Origin: Dryocola sp. LX212
GTDB taxonomy: Bacteria > Pseudomonadota > Gammaproteobacteria > Enterobacterales > Enterobacteriaceae
Direction: 5' to 3'
Assembly: GCA_041504365.1 (NCBI GenBank)
Contig: CP167917.1
Location: forward strand, 3,968,001-4,032,000
DNA length: 64,000 nt
Shown here: one piece after another, positions 38,724 to 48,243 of the stretch
Layout of the letters: each line of letters opens with the position of its first letter
How positions within the stretch are numbered: position 1 is the first letter of the stretch
Position numbers and translations under genes: made by a program
The notes under the pieces: generated by a model
What the model was told of the DNA's origin: nothing
Seen by the model: only the letters and a program-made list of their open reading frames with translations
The model's database searches: none

Positions 38724-39188
38724 GTGAACATGCATCAGTATTACCCGGTCGATATCGTTAACGGGCCGGGTACCCGCTGCACGCTCTTCGTCTCCGGCTG
38801 CGTGCATGAATGCGCCGGCTGCTATAACAAAAGCACCTGGCGGGTGAATTCTGGCATGCCGTTCACCCCGGCGATGGAAGATCAGATCATAAGCGATCTG
38901 AACGATACCCGTGTGCGCCGCCAGGGCCTGTCGCTTTCGGGCGGCGACCCGCTGCATCCGCAAAACGTGCCGGATATTCTGAAGCTGGTCCAGCGCGTGC
39001 GGGCAGAATGCCCGGGCAAGGATATCTGGATGTGGACGGGCTATAAGCTGGATGAGCTGACGGAGAGCCAGCGGGACGTGGTCGAACTCATCAACGTGCT
39101 GGTCGACGGCAAGTTTGTACAGGATTTGAAAGACCCGGCGCTAATCTGGCGGGGCAGCAGTAACCAGGTCGTTCATCATTTACGATAA
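38724..39188 (+). CDS. nrdG: NrdG, NrdD-activating radical-SAM enzyme
   Basis: Radical S-adenosylmethionine enzyme that creates the glycyl radical in NrdD. It has 154 residues. The 4Fe-4S ligands are C26, C30 and C33 (CVHECAGC) and the SAM-binding SLSGGDPL follows. The start is taken as GTG, immediately after the nrdD TAA, which gives the same length as E. coli NrdG; an ATG two codons later is the alternative. Translation is very likely coupled to nrdD. Confidence 0.95.
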   Translation: MNMHQYYPVDIVNGPGTRCTLFVSGCVHECAGCYNKSTWRVNSGMPFTPAMEDQIISDLNDTRVRRQGLSLSGGDPLHPQNVPDILKLVQRVRAECPGKDIWMWTGYKLDELTESQRDVVELINVLVDGKFVQDLKDPALIWRGSSNQVVHHLR

Positions 39189-39204
39189 AGCCGCAATGTC
39201 TTAA

Positions 39205-39231
39205 GGCGGGGTAAGCACAGCGTCACCCGCC
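39205..39231 (+). repeat. REP-like element 10
   Basis: Arms GGCGGG(GT) and (A)CCCGCC around AAGCACAGCGTC. It follows nrdG. Confidence 0.75.
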
Positions 39232-39243
39232 GGAATGATAAAC

Positions 39244-39273
39244 GGTGGATGACGCTGCGCTTATCCACCTTAC
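39244..39273 (-). repeat. REP-like element 11
   Basis: Arms GGTGGAT and ATCCACC around GACGCTGCGCTT, ending TTAC. It is inverted relative to element 10. The pair marks the join between the nrdG and yraQ blocks. Confidence 0.83.
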
Positions 39274-39275
39274 AA

Positions 39276-40319
39276 CTACAGCAGCGCCAGCGTTCCTACT
39301 ATCACCCCACTCAGCGCCACCAGCCCACCGGTAAGCCATAAGGCTTTTGCCGGAAACGCCTTATGCAGCATCACCAGCGACGGCAGGCTGACGGCTGGCA
39401 AGGTTATCAGCAGGGCCAGCGCCGGAGCAGTGCCCATGCCGGCCAGCATCATGGTCTGAATAATCGGAATTTCGGCGGCGGTCGGGATAACGAACAGGCA
39501 GCCCGCAATCGCCATCGCAATCACCCAGAACAGCGTATTGCTCACCGCGCCATCCGCGTGCGGGAAGAGCCAGACTCGCGCCGCACCCAGCACCAGAACC
39601 GCGATGATGTAAACCGGGATCGTACTCCAGAACAGGCTCCACAGCGCTTTCATCCAGCGCTGGATAAAGTTCCCCTCTGGCAGTCGCGAAACAGTCGGTT
39701 GGGGGATCTCCACGGCCTGCGGCTTATCCTTAACCCAATACTGCACGATGGTCGCTACCCCCAGAACCGTGACAATACCCGCCGCCAGCCGAATCAGCGC
39801 GAAATGCCAGCCCAGTACAAATCCCATAAACACCAGCGTGGCGGGATTAAGCAGCGGGTTCCCCAGCCAGAACGCCAGCGCGCCGCCCATCGACACCGAC
39901 TGACGACGCATGCCAGCGGCAACGGGCGCCGCACAGCAGGTACACATCATGCCAGGCAATGAAAAAAGCGTGCCGAACAGCGTGCCGCTAAAACGCGGCT
40001 TGCCGAGCGTGCGCAGGAGCCAGTCCCGGGGGATTAAAACCTGAATCAGCGAACCTAAAAGCACGCCGAGCACCGCCGCCTTCCAGACCGCGAGGAAATA
40101 AACCATCGCGTAGTCCCAGGCCGCTTTCAGCGGGTTCGCCTCCGGCTGGGCGATAATCGATTTACCAATACTGTGCGTGTCGGCGGCGGTAAAGGCTTTG
40201 CCGTAGTACGGCTGCCATTTAACTATCCACAGCCCGACAATCACAACGAGGAAGAACAGCGCTGGTTTCCACCAGGCGAACGAAGGCTCGCTCACCCGGG
40301 GTGAAGTTTGAGTTTGCAT
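39276..40319 (-). CDS. yraQ: YraQ, ArsP/DUF318-family permease
   Basis: Integral membrane permease of 347 residues matching E. coli YraQ. It has about eight spans in two homologous halves. The first half carries GTLFSLPGMMCTCCAAPVAAG (written here in full family form; Cys pair and Pro within a helix) and LGNPLLNPATL, the second FVIPTAAEIPI. The Cys-rich helix recalls ArsP and metal or metalloid exporters, but the substrate is unknown. It follows yraR on the same strand after 85 bases. Confidence 0.88.
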   Translation of the reverse strand: MQTQTSPRVSEPSFAWWKPALFFLVVIVGLWIVKWQPYYGKAFTAADTHSIGKSIIAQPEANPLKAAWDYAMVYFLAVWKAAVLGVLLGSLIQVLIPRDWLLRTLGKPRFSGTLFGTLFSLPGMMCTCCAAPVAAGMRRQSVSMGGALAFWLGNPLLNPATLVFMGFVLGWHFALIRLAAGIVTVLGVATIVQYWVKDKPQAVEIPQPTVSRLPEGNFIQRWMKALWSLFWSTIPVYIIAVLVLGAARVWLFPHADGAVSNTLFWVIAMAIAGCLFVIPTAAEIPIIQTMMLAGMGTAPALALLITLPAVSLPSLVMLHKAFPAKALWLTGGLVALSGVIVGTLALL

Positions 40320-40404
40320 AACGGTGTGCCCTGAGAGTATTAACGTAGTGATAATTATTTGCCGCTAATACTACGCCTGCCGCCCCGCTATTGGAAAGCC
40401 GCGC

Positions 40405-41058
40405 TTACCTGTCGCCAGCATCCCCGGCAATTTTCCTTAACGCCCTGGAATCCAGAACCGCAGTACCTTCATGGGTGGGAGCAACGGCTTCCTGCAGCAT
40501 CGCCCGCGCCACGTCTCTGGCCTGGATGGATTTCCATTTACCGGGCATGATTTTAAACAGCGGAGCAAACAGCGACTCGTTAAACCGCTGTGATTCCCGA
40601 TGCCCAAGCAGCATGGACGGGCGCGCAATGGTCAGCCGCGGCCACTGCTGGTCAATCAGCGCCTCCTCCATCTTCCCTTTTACCCGATTGTAGAAAAACG
40701 GTGAGCTGCTGTTAGCGCCTATCGAACTGACCACCAGCATATGCCTCGCCCCCAGCCGCTGCCCCGTAATGCCGGTGTCCACCACCAGCGTATAGTCCGC
40801 CAGCACAAATGCCTCTTTGCTACCCGCCTCACGCATCGTCGTCCCCAGGCAGCAGAAAACGATATCCACCGGCTCGGTAATCTGCACCAGCGCGTCGCTC
40901 AGCTGCGGGTCGTGGGGATTCGAGACTTTTGCCATTTCGGCGGCCAGCGGTCGGCGCGTCGCGGCGGTGATATGGGTGATTTTCGGGTCGTCGTTCAGCA
41001 GGCGTAGCAGGTGCCCACCCACCAGGCCAGTGGCCCCGGTAATCAGTACTCGGCTCAT
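40405..41058 (-). CDS. yraR: YraR, NAD(P)-binding oxidoreductase-like protein
   Basis: Rossmann-fold protein of 217 residues matching E. coli YraR, in the atypical short-chain dehydrogenase group (HTATIP2/TIP30-like). The dinucleotide motif is [15 protein letters not shown] (about 3-17), followed by [13 protein letters not shown] and the active-site-like [14 protein letters not shown], with Tyr and Lys in YNRVK. No substrate can be assigned. It shares an operon with yraQ. Confidence 0.9.
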   Translation of the reverse strand: MSRVLITGATGLVGGHLLRLLNDDPKITHITAATRRPLAAEMAKVSNPHDPQLSDALVQITEPVDIVFCCLGTTMREAGSKEAFVLADYTLVVDTGITGQRLGARHMLVVSSIGANSSSPFFYNRVKGKMEEALIDQQWPRLTIARPSMLLGHRESQRFNESLFAPLFKIMPGKWKSIQARDVARAMLQEAVAPTHEGTAVLDSRALRKIAGDAGDR

Positions 41059-41159
41059 GGAAGCTCCTTATTCAGATGATTCTAAGTCTAGCCTTTTCGC
41101 TTGCAAAGTCTGCCTCGTGAACCAGGCTTAATGACTGAAACCATAAATACGGAGGCACT

Positions 41160-41678
41160 ATGAGCAAGAAGATTGCGGTCCTGATCACCGACGAATTTGA
41201 GGATTCAGAATTTACTTCACCCGCAGAAGAGTTTCGCAAAGCGGGCCATGAGGTTATCACTATTGAGAAGCAGGCCGGAAAAACAGTTACCGGCAAGCAG
41301 GGAGAAGCGAAAGTTAAAATCGACAAGGCCATTGATGAGGTCCGCCCGGCAGATTTCGACGCGCTTTTACTTCCTGGCGGGCATTCCCCGGACAGCCTGC
41401 GGGGCGACGAACGCTTCGTGACCTTCACCCGTGACTTCATGAACAGCGGCAAGCCGGTCTTTGCTATTTGCCACGGCCCGCAGCTGCTGATCAGCGCCGA
41501 TGTGGTGCGCGGGCGCAAACTAACCGCGGTGAAGCCTATAGTGATTGACGTGAAAAACGCAGGCGCGGACTTCTATGACAAAGAAGTCGTGGTTGATAAA
41601 GACCAGCTTGTCACCAGCCGTACGCCGGAAGATTTACCGGCCTTTAACCGCGAAGCGCTGCGTCTGTTAGGCCGCTAG
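41160..41678 (+). CDS. yhbO: YhbO, DJ-1/PfpI-family stress protein
   Basis: Cytoplasmic DJ-1/PfpI-superfamily protein of 172 residues, reported in E. coli as protein/nucleotide deglycase 2 acting on glyoxal adducts and contributing to stress resistance. The nucleophile elbow is AICHGPQLL with C104 and H105, and the supporting Glu is near residue 18. The ATG follows CGGAGGCACT. Its last bases overlap the yhbP stop from the opposite strand by four. Confidence 0.95.
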   Translation: MSKKIAVLITDEFEDSEFTSPAEEFRKAGHEVITIEKQAGKTVTGKQGEAKVKIDKAIDEVRPADFDALLLPGGHSPDSLRGDERFVTFTRDFMNSGKPVFAICHGPQLLISADVVRGRKLTAVKPIVIDVKNAGADFYDKEVVVDKDQLVTSRTPEDLPAFNREALRLLGR

Positions 41679-42103
41679 TTTTCCCGCAGCCAGTGCAGCT
41701 TTTTACCAAAGCCGAGAGTGTTGTCCGTCATTTTCAGCTCGTCGAGCCGGATCTCCCAGACGGGAGCGGTCATCACTCTCGCGACCGGGAATTTTTTACA
41801 GTAGAGCGTCCGCACGGTCGCGCCTTCGCTTTCTTCCATCATTTTGATTCGGCCACGAAACTGAACGCCACGAATCAGCGCGACGCTTCTGGGCTGCCCG
41901 TTGATGGTGCCCGCAACATTTGATCCCGCTCCAATTAGCCCGCCATGGCGCGTAGAGGTTTCGCTGAGCAGATAGAAGGCCACGCGCTGTGCATCATAGT
42001 AATAAAAAGCGTTAGCACACCATAAATCGTCGTTACCGCCAACGCAGTAGCTAAGCACGTGCTGTTTGTTCAGCCAGCGGCTGATGGCATCAAGTGTTTC
42101 CAT
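41675..42103 (-). CDS. yhbP: YhbP, FMN-binding-fold protein (UPF0306)
   Basis: UPF0306 protein of 142 residues with the pyridoxamine-oxidase-like split-barrel fold, matching E. coli YhbP. It starts [21 protein letters not shown]. Typical segments are [19 protein letters not shown] and [13 protein letters not shown]. Function is not known; flavin or heme binding is plausible. The ATG behind AGGTTGGAC is preferred over a TTG two codons upstream. It converges on yhbO. Confidence 0.9.
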   Translation of the reverse strand: METLDAISRWLNKQHVLSYCVGGNDDLWCANAFYYYDAQRVAFYLLSETSTRHGGLIGAGSNVAGTINGQPRSVALIRGVQFRGRIKMMEESEGATVRTLYCKKFPVARVMTAPVWEIRLDELKMTDNTLGFGKKLHWLREN

Positions 42104-42156
42104 GTCCAACCTGAACGATGTTACCCTGCAGTGAATTTCAATTATGCGCCCGTCCT

Positions 42157-42456
42157 ATGTCCACCTGGTATCTCTATTTAGTCCGCACCCCCGATAACCG
42201 CCTCTACACCGGGATAACCACCGATGTAGATCGCCGTTTCTTGCAGCATCAATCCGGAAAAGGCGCCAAGGCCCTGCGGGGAAAAGGCGAGCTGAAGCTG
42301 GCGTTTAGTCACCTGGTGGGCGACCGTTCTGCGGCGCTGCGTCTGGAATACCGCATCAAGCAGCTGACCAAAGCGCAAAAAGAGAGGCTGGTGAGCGGCG
42401 GCCTGGCTTTTGAAGACCTGCTGGCAGGCCTGGCGGATCCTCACCCTCCCCTATAG
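42157..42456 (+). CDS. yhbQ: YhbQ, GIY-YIG nuclease-fold protein
   Basis: Small single-domain GIY-YIG protein of 99 residues. The motif reads [17 protein letters not shown] (about 4-20), followed by the arginine in [21 protein letters not shown]. coli YhbQ has DNase activity linked to DNA damage tolerance. I chose the ATG giving MSTWYLYLV over a longer frame without similarity. Confidence 0.92.
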   Translation: MSTWYLYLVRTPDNRLYTGITTDVDRRFLQHQSGKGAKALRGKGELKLAFSHLVGDRSAALRLEYRIKQLTKAQKERLVSGGLAFEDLLAGLADPHPPL

Positions 42457-42569
42457 ATTTCGTGTCACAGCCAGGCGGCAAGGGAGCTCATCCCCAGGAG
42501 CTTATATAAATAAGTGACTGGGGGGAGGGAGTGCAGCCAACACCGCTGTGGCGCGAAATATGAAGGGGA
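42457..42569. other. yhbQ-yhbS convergent spacer
   Basis: About 110 bases between converging genes. A loose T/C-rich stretch is present near 42500-42530, with no convincing terminator stem. Confidence 0.4.
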
Positions 42570-43076
42570 TTAGAATTCGCGATTGAAATGGTCGTGATAC
42601 TCCACCAGACCGCTGACGCCGTTAAGCGCATCGTCTGCCAGCGGGCGGATCTGGAAATACGCTTCTGTTTCCGGCCAGGCACAGCGCAAGCCGTGCTGTG
42701 TGGCTGGTACAAAGCCCAGTCGCCCGTACAGCGCGGGCTCGCCCAGGGTGACAACGGCGGCGTAGCCAAACTCGTTGAGCGAATCCAGCCCCTCATAGAC
42801 CAGCTGCTTAGCCAGCCCCTGGCCGCGATAGGCTTCATCCACGGCAAGCGGCGCAAGCCCCACCCACTGCAGCTCTTCACCCTCTACGGCAACCGGGCTG
42901 AAGGCCACATAGCCCACCACCTGACCTTCATCGTCGGTGGCGACCAGCCCCAGCGTCAGCTGGCCATCTTCCCGTAAATCTTTCACCAGATCCGCCTCAC
43001 CGTTACCGTTGAACGTGCGGCGCAGCAGTGCGTCGATGCCTGGCGCATCAATGGGTATTTCTACACGAATTAGCAT
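42570..43076 (-). CDS. yhbS: YhbS, GNAT acetyltransferase
   Basis: GNAT-family acetyltransferase of 168 residues matching E. coli YhbS. The acetyl-CoA site is LAVDEAYRGQGLAKQLVYEGL (about 78-98, here slightly over one motif), followed by VTLGEPALYGRLGF. Its start overlaps the ubiT stop by seven bases, so the two are translated together. The substrate is unknown, although a function near the ubiT product is suggested by linkage. Confidence 0.9.
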   Translation of the reverse strand: MLIRVEIPIDAPGIDALLRRTFNGNGEADLVKDLREDGQLTLGLVATDDEGQVVGYVAFSPVAVEGEELQWVGLAPLAVDEAYRGQGLAKQLVYEGLDSLNEFGYAAVVTLGEPALYGRLGFVPATQHGLRCAWPETEAYFQIRPLADDALNGVSGLVEYHDHFNREF

Positions 43077-43594
43077 GGCTCACCTACCGAGTTACTGTCT
43101 GGAACGGGCTTGTGCTGCAGGCCCGCTTCGACGAAATCTGCCAGTTGCAGCAGCAGAACGCGTAAAGGTTTTGGCATCGCGTCCAGCTCAATGGCATCCA
43201 TCAGGTTCTTTACGTACAGACCGAGTTCCGTATCGCCTTCAATAACCAGACGACGCTGGAAGAATAACGTATCCGGGTCCTGTTTGCGTGCGGCAACCAA
43301 AAGCAGATCGTTAGCCGTCGCGCTAAAGCTAACATCCACCGGGGCTTCCTCGCGGACAACCAGCTTCTTGTCCTGGACGGAGGTAAACCATTTTAGACCA
43401 AGATCGCGCACTTCAATGCTCAGCCAGCGCCCGTCCAGAAACTCAAGCTCGCCGTCCTCCAGCGCCTGACGAAACTGCCAGCCCAGCACCTGCTCCAGCA
43501 CCTGACGCTTCAGGGCAAAAGGCGTCAGTTTGACCGGCGTACGTAATAAAGAGGGGCCGACCTGTACCAGACGAGAACGCAGTTTATCCAACAC
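43070..43594 (-). CDS. ubiT: UbiT, accessory factor of O2-independent ubiquinone synthesis
   Basis: SCP2-domain lipid carrier of 174 residues (YhbT in E. coli), needed with UbiU and UbiV to make ubiquinone without oxygen. The core RQALEDGELEFLDGRWLSIEVRD and KQDPDTLFFQRRLVIEGDTELGL is complete. The start is a GTG (protein reads MLDKLRSRLVQ, as in E. coli), supported by an ideal AAGGAG seven bases upstream; an ATG 22 codons earlier is not needed. Confidence 0.93.
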   Translation of the reverse strand: MLDKLRSRLVQVGPSLLRTPVKLTPFALKRQVLEQVLGWQFRQALEDGELEFLDGRWLSIEVRDLGLKWFTSVQDKKLVVREEAPVDVSFSATANDLLLVAARKQDPDTLFFQRRLVIEGDTELGLYVKNLMDAIELDAMPKPLRVLLLQLADFVEAGLQHKPVPDSNSVGEPC

Positions 43595-43839
43595 GAGCTT
43601 ACTCCTTGAGAAAGATTTTTGGCTATTTTGCCACACCCGCCGTTCGCGATAGCGGGGCAAATCAATAAACCCATGGGTTTATCCGTACCACCAATGGATG
43701 TCATCAATACGTCATTAGCTGCCTTAAATCAAAATTTGTCGCCGACAGGTTAACTAGAATCCCAGTTCGTTAACAATTTTGCGGCCCTTGCAGGCGGCGC
43801 GGGCGCCTTTAAAGGGTACCCGATGAATCAGGATGAATT
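43595..43839. promoter_or_regulatory. ubiT / ubiUV divergent control region
   Basis: A 245-base spacer between the three genes of anaerobic ubiquinone synthesis. E. coli ubiUVT is controlled by FNR. The best match here is CTGCC-TTAA-ATCAA (43719-43732), with one perfect half-site and 7 of 10 positions overall, so it is only a candidate. A repeated GTTAAC (43749 and 43769 areas) is also present. Confidence 0.5.
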
Positions 43840-44835
43840 ATGGAGTTGCTTTGCCCTGCCGGAAATCTCCCGGCGCTGAAAGCGGCCATTGATAATGGTG
43901 CCGACGCGGTTTACATCGGTCTGAAAGATGACACTAACGCCCGCCATTTCGCTGGTCTGAATTTCACGGAAAAGAAACTACAGGAAGCCGTGAGCTACGT
44001 GCACCAGCGCGGCCGCAAGCTGCACATTGCCATTAATACCTTCGCGCACCCGGACGGCTACGTTCGCTGGCAGCGTGCGGTGGATATGGCGGCAGAGCTG
44101 GGGGCCGACGCCCTGATTCTGGCGGACCTGGCCATGCTTGAGTATGCCGCAAATCGCTATCCGCATATTGAGCGCCACGTCTCGGTTCAGGCCTCAGCAA
44201 CGAACGAAGAGGCCGTGCGCTTCTATCATCGTAATTTCGACGTGGCCCGCGTCGTGCTGCCGCGCGTGTTATCCATTCATCAGGTGAAGCAGCTGGCACG
44301 CGTCAAGCCGGTGCCGCTGGAGGTCTTCGCCTTCGGCAGCCTTTGCATCATGGCCGAAGGCCGCTGCTATCTCTCTTCCTATCTGACCGGCGAATCCCCG
44401 AACACCGTGGGCGCCTGCTCCCCGGCGCGCTTTGTTCGCTGGCAACAGACGCCGCAGGGGCTGGAATCGCGCCTGAACGACGTGCTTATCGATCGTTACG
44501 AAGACGTCGAAAACGCGGGTTACCCGACGCTCTGCAAAGGCCGTTACCTGGTGGACGATCAGAAGTATCACGCGCTGGAAGAGCCGACCAGTCTCAATAC
44601 CCTCGAACTGCTGCCGGAGCTGCTCGCCGCTAATATCGCCTCGGTGAAAATCGAAGGCCGCCAGCGCAGCCCGGCCTATGTCAGCCAGGTTGCCAAAGTT
44701 TGGCGTCAGGCCATCGACCGCTGCATGGCCGATCCTGAAAACTATCGCGCGCAGCAGGCCTGGATGGACACACTGGGTGCAATGGCCGAAGGCACGCAAA
44801 CCACGCTCGGCGCATATCACCGTAAATGGCAGTAG
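43840..44835 (+). CDS. ubiU: UbiU, O2-independent ubiquinone hydroxylation protein
   Basis: U32-peptidase-family protein (YhbU in E. coli) of 331 residues, working with UbiV to hydroxylate ubiquinone precursors using prephenate rather than oxygen. The four Cys that hold its 4Fe-4S cluster in E. coli are kept at identical positions: C169, C176, C193 and C232. ubiV follows after eight bases. Confidence 0.96.
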   Translation: MELLCPAGNLPALKAAIDNGADAVYIGLKDDTNARHFAGLNFTEKKLQEAVSYVHQRGRKLHIAINTFAHPDGYVRWQRAVDMAAELGADALILADLAMLEYAANRYPHIERHVSVQASATNEEAVRFYHRNFDVARVVLPRVLSIHQVKQLARVKPVPLEVFAFGSLCIMAEGRCYLSSYLTGESPNTVGACSPARFVRWQQTPQGLESRLNDVLIDRYEDVENAGYPTLCKGRYLVDDQKYHALEEPTSLNTLELLPELLAANIASVKIEGRQRSPAYVSQVAKVWRQAIDRCMADPENYRAQQAWMDTLGAMAEGTQTTLGAYHRKWQ

Positions 44836-44843
44836 GAAATCAG

Positions 44844-45728
44844 ATGAAATATTCATTAGGACCGGTACTGTACTACTGGCCGAAAGAGACGCTGGAAAGC
44901 TTTTACCAGGCCGCAGCCAAAAGCAGCGCCGACGTGATTTATCTCGGCGAGGCCGTTTGCAGCAAGCGTCGCGCAACCAAAGTGGGCGACTGGCTGGAGA
45001 TGGCAAAAATGCTGGCGGGCCAGGGCAAGCAGGTGGTGCTCTCCACCCTCGCGCTGGTGCAGGCGCCGTCCGAGCTTAACGAGCTGAAGCGCTACGTGGA
45101 TAACGGCGACTTTCTGATTGAAGCGAATGATATCGGCGCGGTGAACGTGGCAGCCGAACGCAGGCTGCCGTTTGTCGCAGGCCATGCGCTCAACTGCTAT
45201 AACGCCGTCACGCTTCGGCTGCTGCTCAAACAGGGGATGACGCGCTGGTGTATGCCGGTAGAGCTGTCCCGTAACTGGCTGGAAAATCTGCTTAAGCAAT
45301 GCGACGAACTGGGTATCCGCAATCAGTTTGAAGTGGAGGTCCTGAGCTACGGTCATCTGCCGCTTGCTTATTCCGCCCGCTGCTTCACCGCCCGCTCGGA
45401 AGACCGCGCGAAAGACGAATGTGAAACCTGCTGCATCAAATATCCTACCGGGCGCGATATGCTGTCGCAGGAGAACCAGCAGGTCTTCGTGCTCAACGGT
45501 ATTCAGACGATGAGCGGCTACGTTTATAACCTCGGCAACGAGCTGGCCTCCATGAAAGGGCTGGTGGATATGGTCCGCCTGTCGCCGATGGGGCTGGATA
45601 CGTTGCGTGTGCTGGAGACCTACCGCGCCAATGAAAACGGCGATAATCCGCTGCAGCTGAAGTCCAATAGCGACTGCAACGGCTACTGGCGACGGGTCGC
45701 CGGGCTTGAGCTGGTCGACCGGGGTTAG
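44844..45728 (+). CDS. ubiV: UbiV, O2-independent ubiquinone hydroxylation protein
   Basis: Partner of UbiU (YhbV in E. coli), 294 residues starting MKYSLGPVLYYWPKE. The cluster ligands C39, C180, C193 and C197 all align with E. coli. The ATG after TAGGAAATCAG is preferred over a start six codons earlier that overlaps ubiU. It forms the heterodimer with UbiU in the cytoplasm. Confidence 0.96.
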   Translation: MKYSLGPVLYYWPKETLESFYQAAAKSSADVIYLGEAVCSKRRATKVGDWLEMAKMLAGQGKQVVLSTLALVQAPSELNELKRYVDNGDFLIEANDIGAVNVAAERRLPFVAGHALNCYNAVTLRLLLKQGMTRWCMPVELSRNWLENLLKQCDELGIRNQFEVEVLSYGHLPLAYSARCFTARSEDRAKDECETCCIKYPTGRDMLSQENQQVFVLNGIQTMSGYVYNLGNELASMKGLVDMVRLSPMGLDTLRVLETYRANENGDNPLQLKSNSDCNGYWRRVAGLELVDRG

Positions 45729-45822
45729 GTAAAAGGCTCACTTTGTTACTTAACTGTTGGTGAATTTCGGCAATACTGAAGGCATTCTCAGCAAACGAAG
45801 TACCCAAACAAAGTGAGCCGTT

Positions 45823-46827
45823 ATGTCTGAATCTACTCAAGTGCCCTTCTCGCTGCTGGACCTGTCCCCGATCCCACAGGGATCGCAGGCAGCAGATGCG
45901 TTCCATCGTTCACTCGATCTCGCTCGCCTGGCCGAAAAGCGTGGCTACCACCGCTACTGGCTTGCCGAGCACCATAATATGACCGGCATCGCCAGCGCGG
46001 CGACATCGGTCCTGATTGGCTATCTTGCCGCGAACACAACGACACTGCGTCTTGGCTCGGGCGGCGTGATGCTGCCAAACCACTCTCCGTTAGTCATTGC
46101 CGAACAATTCGGCACGCTGGAAACCCTCTATCCTGGCCGTATTGATTTGGGGCTGGGGCGCGCGCCGGGAAGCGATCAGCGCACGATGATGGCGCTACGC
46201 CGCCATATGAGCGGCGATATCGACAATTTCCCGCGCGACGTCAGCGAGCTGGTTTCGTGGTTTGATGCCAAAGATCCGAACCCGGCCGTACGTCCGGTTC
46301 CCGGCTACAACAGTAAAATACCCGTCTGGCTTTTAGGCTCCAGCCTGTACAGCGCGCAGCTGTCGGCGCAAATGGGCCTGCCGTTCGCCTTTGCTTCGCA
46401 CTTTGCACCGGACATGCTTTTCCAGGCGCTGCAGCTCTATCGCGCCCAGTTCAAACCGTCCGAACGTCTCGAAAAACCGTACGCGATGGTGTGCATCAAC
46501 ATCGTTGCCGCAGACAGCAACCGCGAAGCTGAATTCCTGTTTACCTCTATGCAGCAGGCGTTTGTGAAATTACGTCGCGGTGAGTCAGGGCAGCTTCCGG
46601 CCCCTGTCGAAAGTATGGAAAACGTCTGGAGCCCGGCGGAGCAGTACGGAGTGCAGCAGGCGCTGGGCATGTCTCTGGTAGGCGATAAAGCGAAAGTACG
46701 TCACGGGCTGATTTCGCTGCTGCGGGAAACCCAGGCGGATGAAATCATGGTCAACGGGCAGATTTTTGACAGCCAGGCACGGCTGCATTCCTTCGATCTG
46801 GCGATGGACGTGCACGAAAGTTTGTAG
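45823..46827 (+). CDS. yhbW: YhbW, luciferase-like monooxygenase
   Basis: Flavin-dependent monooxygenase of the bacterial luciferase family, group 1, 334 residues (E. coli 335). Family segments are [20 protein letters not shown] (about 45-64), [22 protein letters not shown] and [14 protein letters not shown]. The natural substrate is unknown. A REP-like stem with a T-run follows the stop and can act as terminator. Confidence 0.92.
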   Translation: MSESTQVPFSLLDLSPIPQGSQAADAFHRSLDLARLAEKRGYHRYWLAEHHNMTGIASAATSVLIGYLAANTTTLRLGSGGVMLPNHSPLVIAEQFGTLETLYPGRIDLGLGRAPGSDQRTMMALRRHMSGDIDNFPRDVSELVSWFDAKDPNPAVRPVPGYNSKIPVWLLGSSLYSAQLSAQMGLPFAFASHFAPDMLFQALQLYRAQFKPSERLEKPYAMVCINIVAADSNREAEFLFTSMQQAFVKLRRGESGQLPAPVESMENVWSPAEQYGVQQALGMSLVGDKAKVRHGLISLLRETQADEIMVNGQIFDSQARLHSFDLAMDVHESL

Positions 46828-46839
46828 TTCGCAGGTCCT

Positions 46840-46877
46840 GTAGGGTGGATAAGCGCAAGCGCCATCCACCTTTTTTT
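46840..46877 (+). terminator. REP-like element 12 acting as yhbW terminator
   Basis: GTAG, arms GGTGGAT and ATCCACC around AAGCGCAAGCGCC, then seven Ts. The REP stem and the T-run together meet the description of an intrinsic terminator. Confidence 0.85.
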
Positions 46878-46880
46878 GTC

Positions 46881-46908
46881 AGGTGACGCTGCCGCTTACC
46901 CGACCTAC
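46881..46908 (-). repeat. REP-like element 13 (degenerate)
   Basis: GGTGACGCTGCCGCTTACC core ending in CTAC. The outer stem has decayed. It is inverted relative to element 12. Confidence 0.6.
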
Positions 46909-46917
46909 AGCTACAAG

Positions 46918-48162
46918 TTATTGATACACAGGAAGTAAATTCAGGCTCGAAAGAATATGGATAACTGCATTGCCCACCCCGAAGACCAGGATCAGCGCAA
47001 TCATTTTATTCCCGCCCCAGACCCGATAAGTTGGGCTGCCGAACTTCTTGCGTGAGGCTTTTGCCAGCAGCGCAGGCACGATGGCCGCCCAGATTGTTGC
47101 CGCCAGGCCCGCGTAGCCAATCGCATAGATAAATCCATCCGGCCAAATCACTCCGCCCACAACGGGTGGAATAAAGGTGACCAGCGCGGTTTTCAGGCGG
47201 CCCACAGGGGTATCGTCAAACTTGAACAGGTCGGCCAGGTAATCAAACAGGCCCAGCGTCACGCCCAGGAACGAGCTGGCAACGGCGAAGTTGGAGAAGA
47301 TAATCAGCAGCAGATCCAGCGCCCGGCTGTTGAGAACGCCGCTTAGCGCCCCGACCAGCACATCAATATTCCCGCCCTTTTCCGCAATCGCAATAAAATC
47401 GCCGCGGGGGATATTTCCCATGCTGCCGACAAGCCAGATGGAATACAGCACCAGCGCCATCACCGTGCCCCAAAGCAGGCAGCGTTTGATAGTCTGCGGA
47501 TCTTTGCCGTAGTACTTCATCAGGCTCGGCACGTTGCCATGATAGCCAAAGGAGGCGAGGCAGAACGGCAGCGTCATAAACAGATAAGGCAGATAGCTCG
47601 GGTTCAGCGATTTGCTGTCCAGCAGCGTTGCTGGCTCCACGTGCCACATCAGGCCGCCGAACGTCATAAAGAAGGTGAGAATCTTTGCCCCGAGGACAAT
47701 CGTCGTCATCCTGCTGACCGCCCGCGTGCTGAGCCAGACGATAAACGCAACCACAAGGGCGAATATCAGTCCTGCAAACCTGGCCGGAAAGTCGATGGAC
47801 ATCTCTTTTAGCGTGTGGTGGATCACCGAGCCACTCGCCGAAATATAGGCATAGGTCAGGATATAAAGTACAAACGCAATGGACAGACCGTTGATCAGAT
47901 TCCAGCCCTTACCAAGCAGATCTTTAGTGACCGTATCAAAGCTGGACCCCACGCGGTAATTAAGGTTGGCCTCAAGGATCATCAGGCCGGAGTGCAGCAT
48001 GCAGAACCAGGTGACTATCAGCGCCGCCAGCGACCAGAAGAACCAGGCTCCGGACATCACAACGGGAAGAGAAAACATACCGGCGCCGATAATGGTGCCA
48101 CCAATGATCATCACGCCGCCGAGGATAGAAGGCGTGGCTTTGGTGGTCGATAAGGTCGTCAT
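46918..48162 (-). CDS. mtr: Mtr, high-affinity tryptophan permease
   Basis: Inner-membrane tryptophan:H+ symporter of the hydroxy/aromatic amino acid permease family, 414 residues as in E. coli, with 11 spans. Key segments are [22 protein letters not shown] (about 17-38) and [23 protein letters not shown] chose the ATG giving [11 protein letters not shown] behind AGGAATGTGT. A TrpR-like operator lies upstream. Confidence 0.96.
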   Translation of the reverse strand: MTTLSTTKATPSILGGVMIIGGTIIGAGMFSLPVVMSGAWFFWSLAALIVTWFCMLHSGLMILEANLNYRVGSSFDTVTKDLLGKGWNLINGLSIAFVLYILTYAYISASGSVIHHTLKEMSIDFPARFAGLIFALVVAFIVWLSTRAVSRMTTIVLGAKILTFFMTFGGLMWHVEPATLLDSKSLNPSYLPYLFMTLPFCLASFGYHGNVPSLMKYYGKDPQTIKRCLLWGTVMALVLYSIWLVGSMGNIPRGDFIAIAEKGGNIDVLVGALSGVLNSRALDLLLIIFSNFAVASSFLGVTLGLFDYLADLFKFDDTPVGRLKTALVTFIPPVVGGVIWPDGFIYAIGYAGLAATIWAAIVPALLAKASRKKFGSPTYRVWGGNKMIALILVFGVGNAVIHILSSLNLLPVYQ

Positions 48163-48216
48163 ACACATTCCTGAAACATGAGAGCCGCCAGAGTGACGGC
48201 CCGAATGCGGAGTATT

Positions 48217-48234
48217 GTACCAGTACATGAGTAC
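48217..48234 (-). promoter_or_regulatory. TrpR-like operator of mtr
   Basis: GTACCAGTACATGAGTAC carries overlapping GTAC/AGTAC half-sites, as in the E. coli mtr operator bound by TrpR with tryptophan. It lies about 55 bases upstream of the mtr start. Confidence 0.7.
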
Positions 48235-48243
48235 ACTTTGGAT

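Noticed and set aside
37647-38963. A 438-codon frame opposite nrdD and nrdG
   Set aside because: Antisense shadow; the sense genes have intact catalytic motifs.
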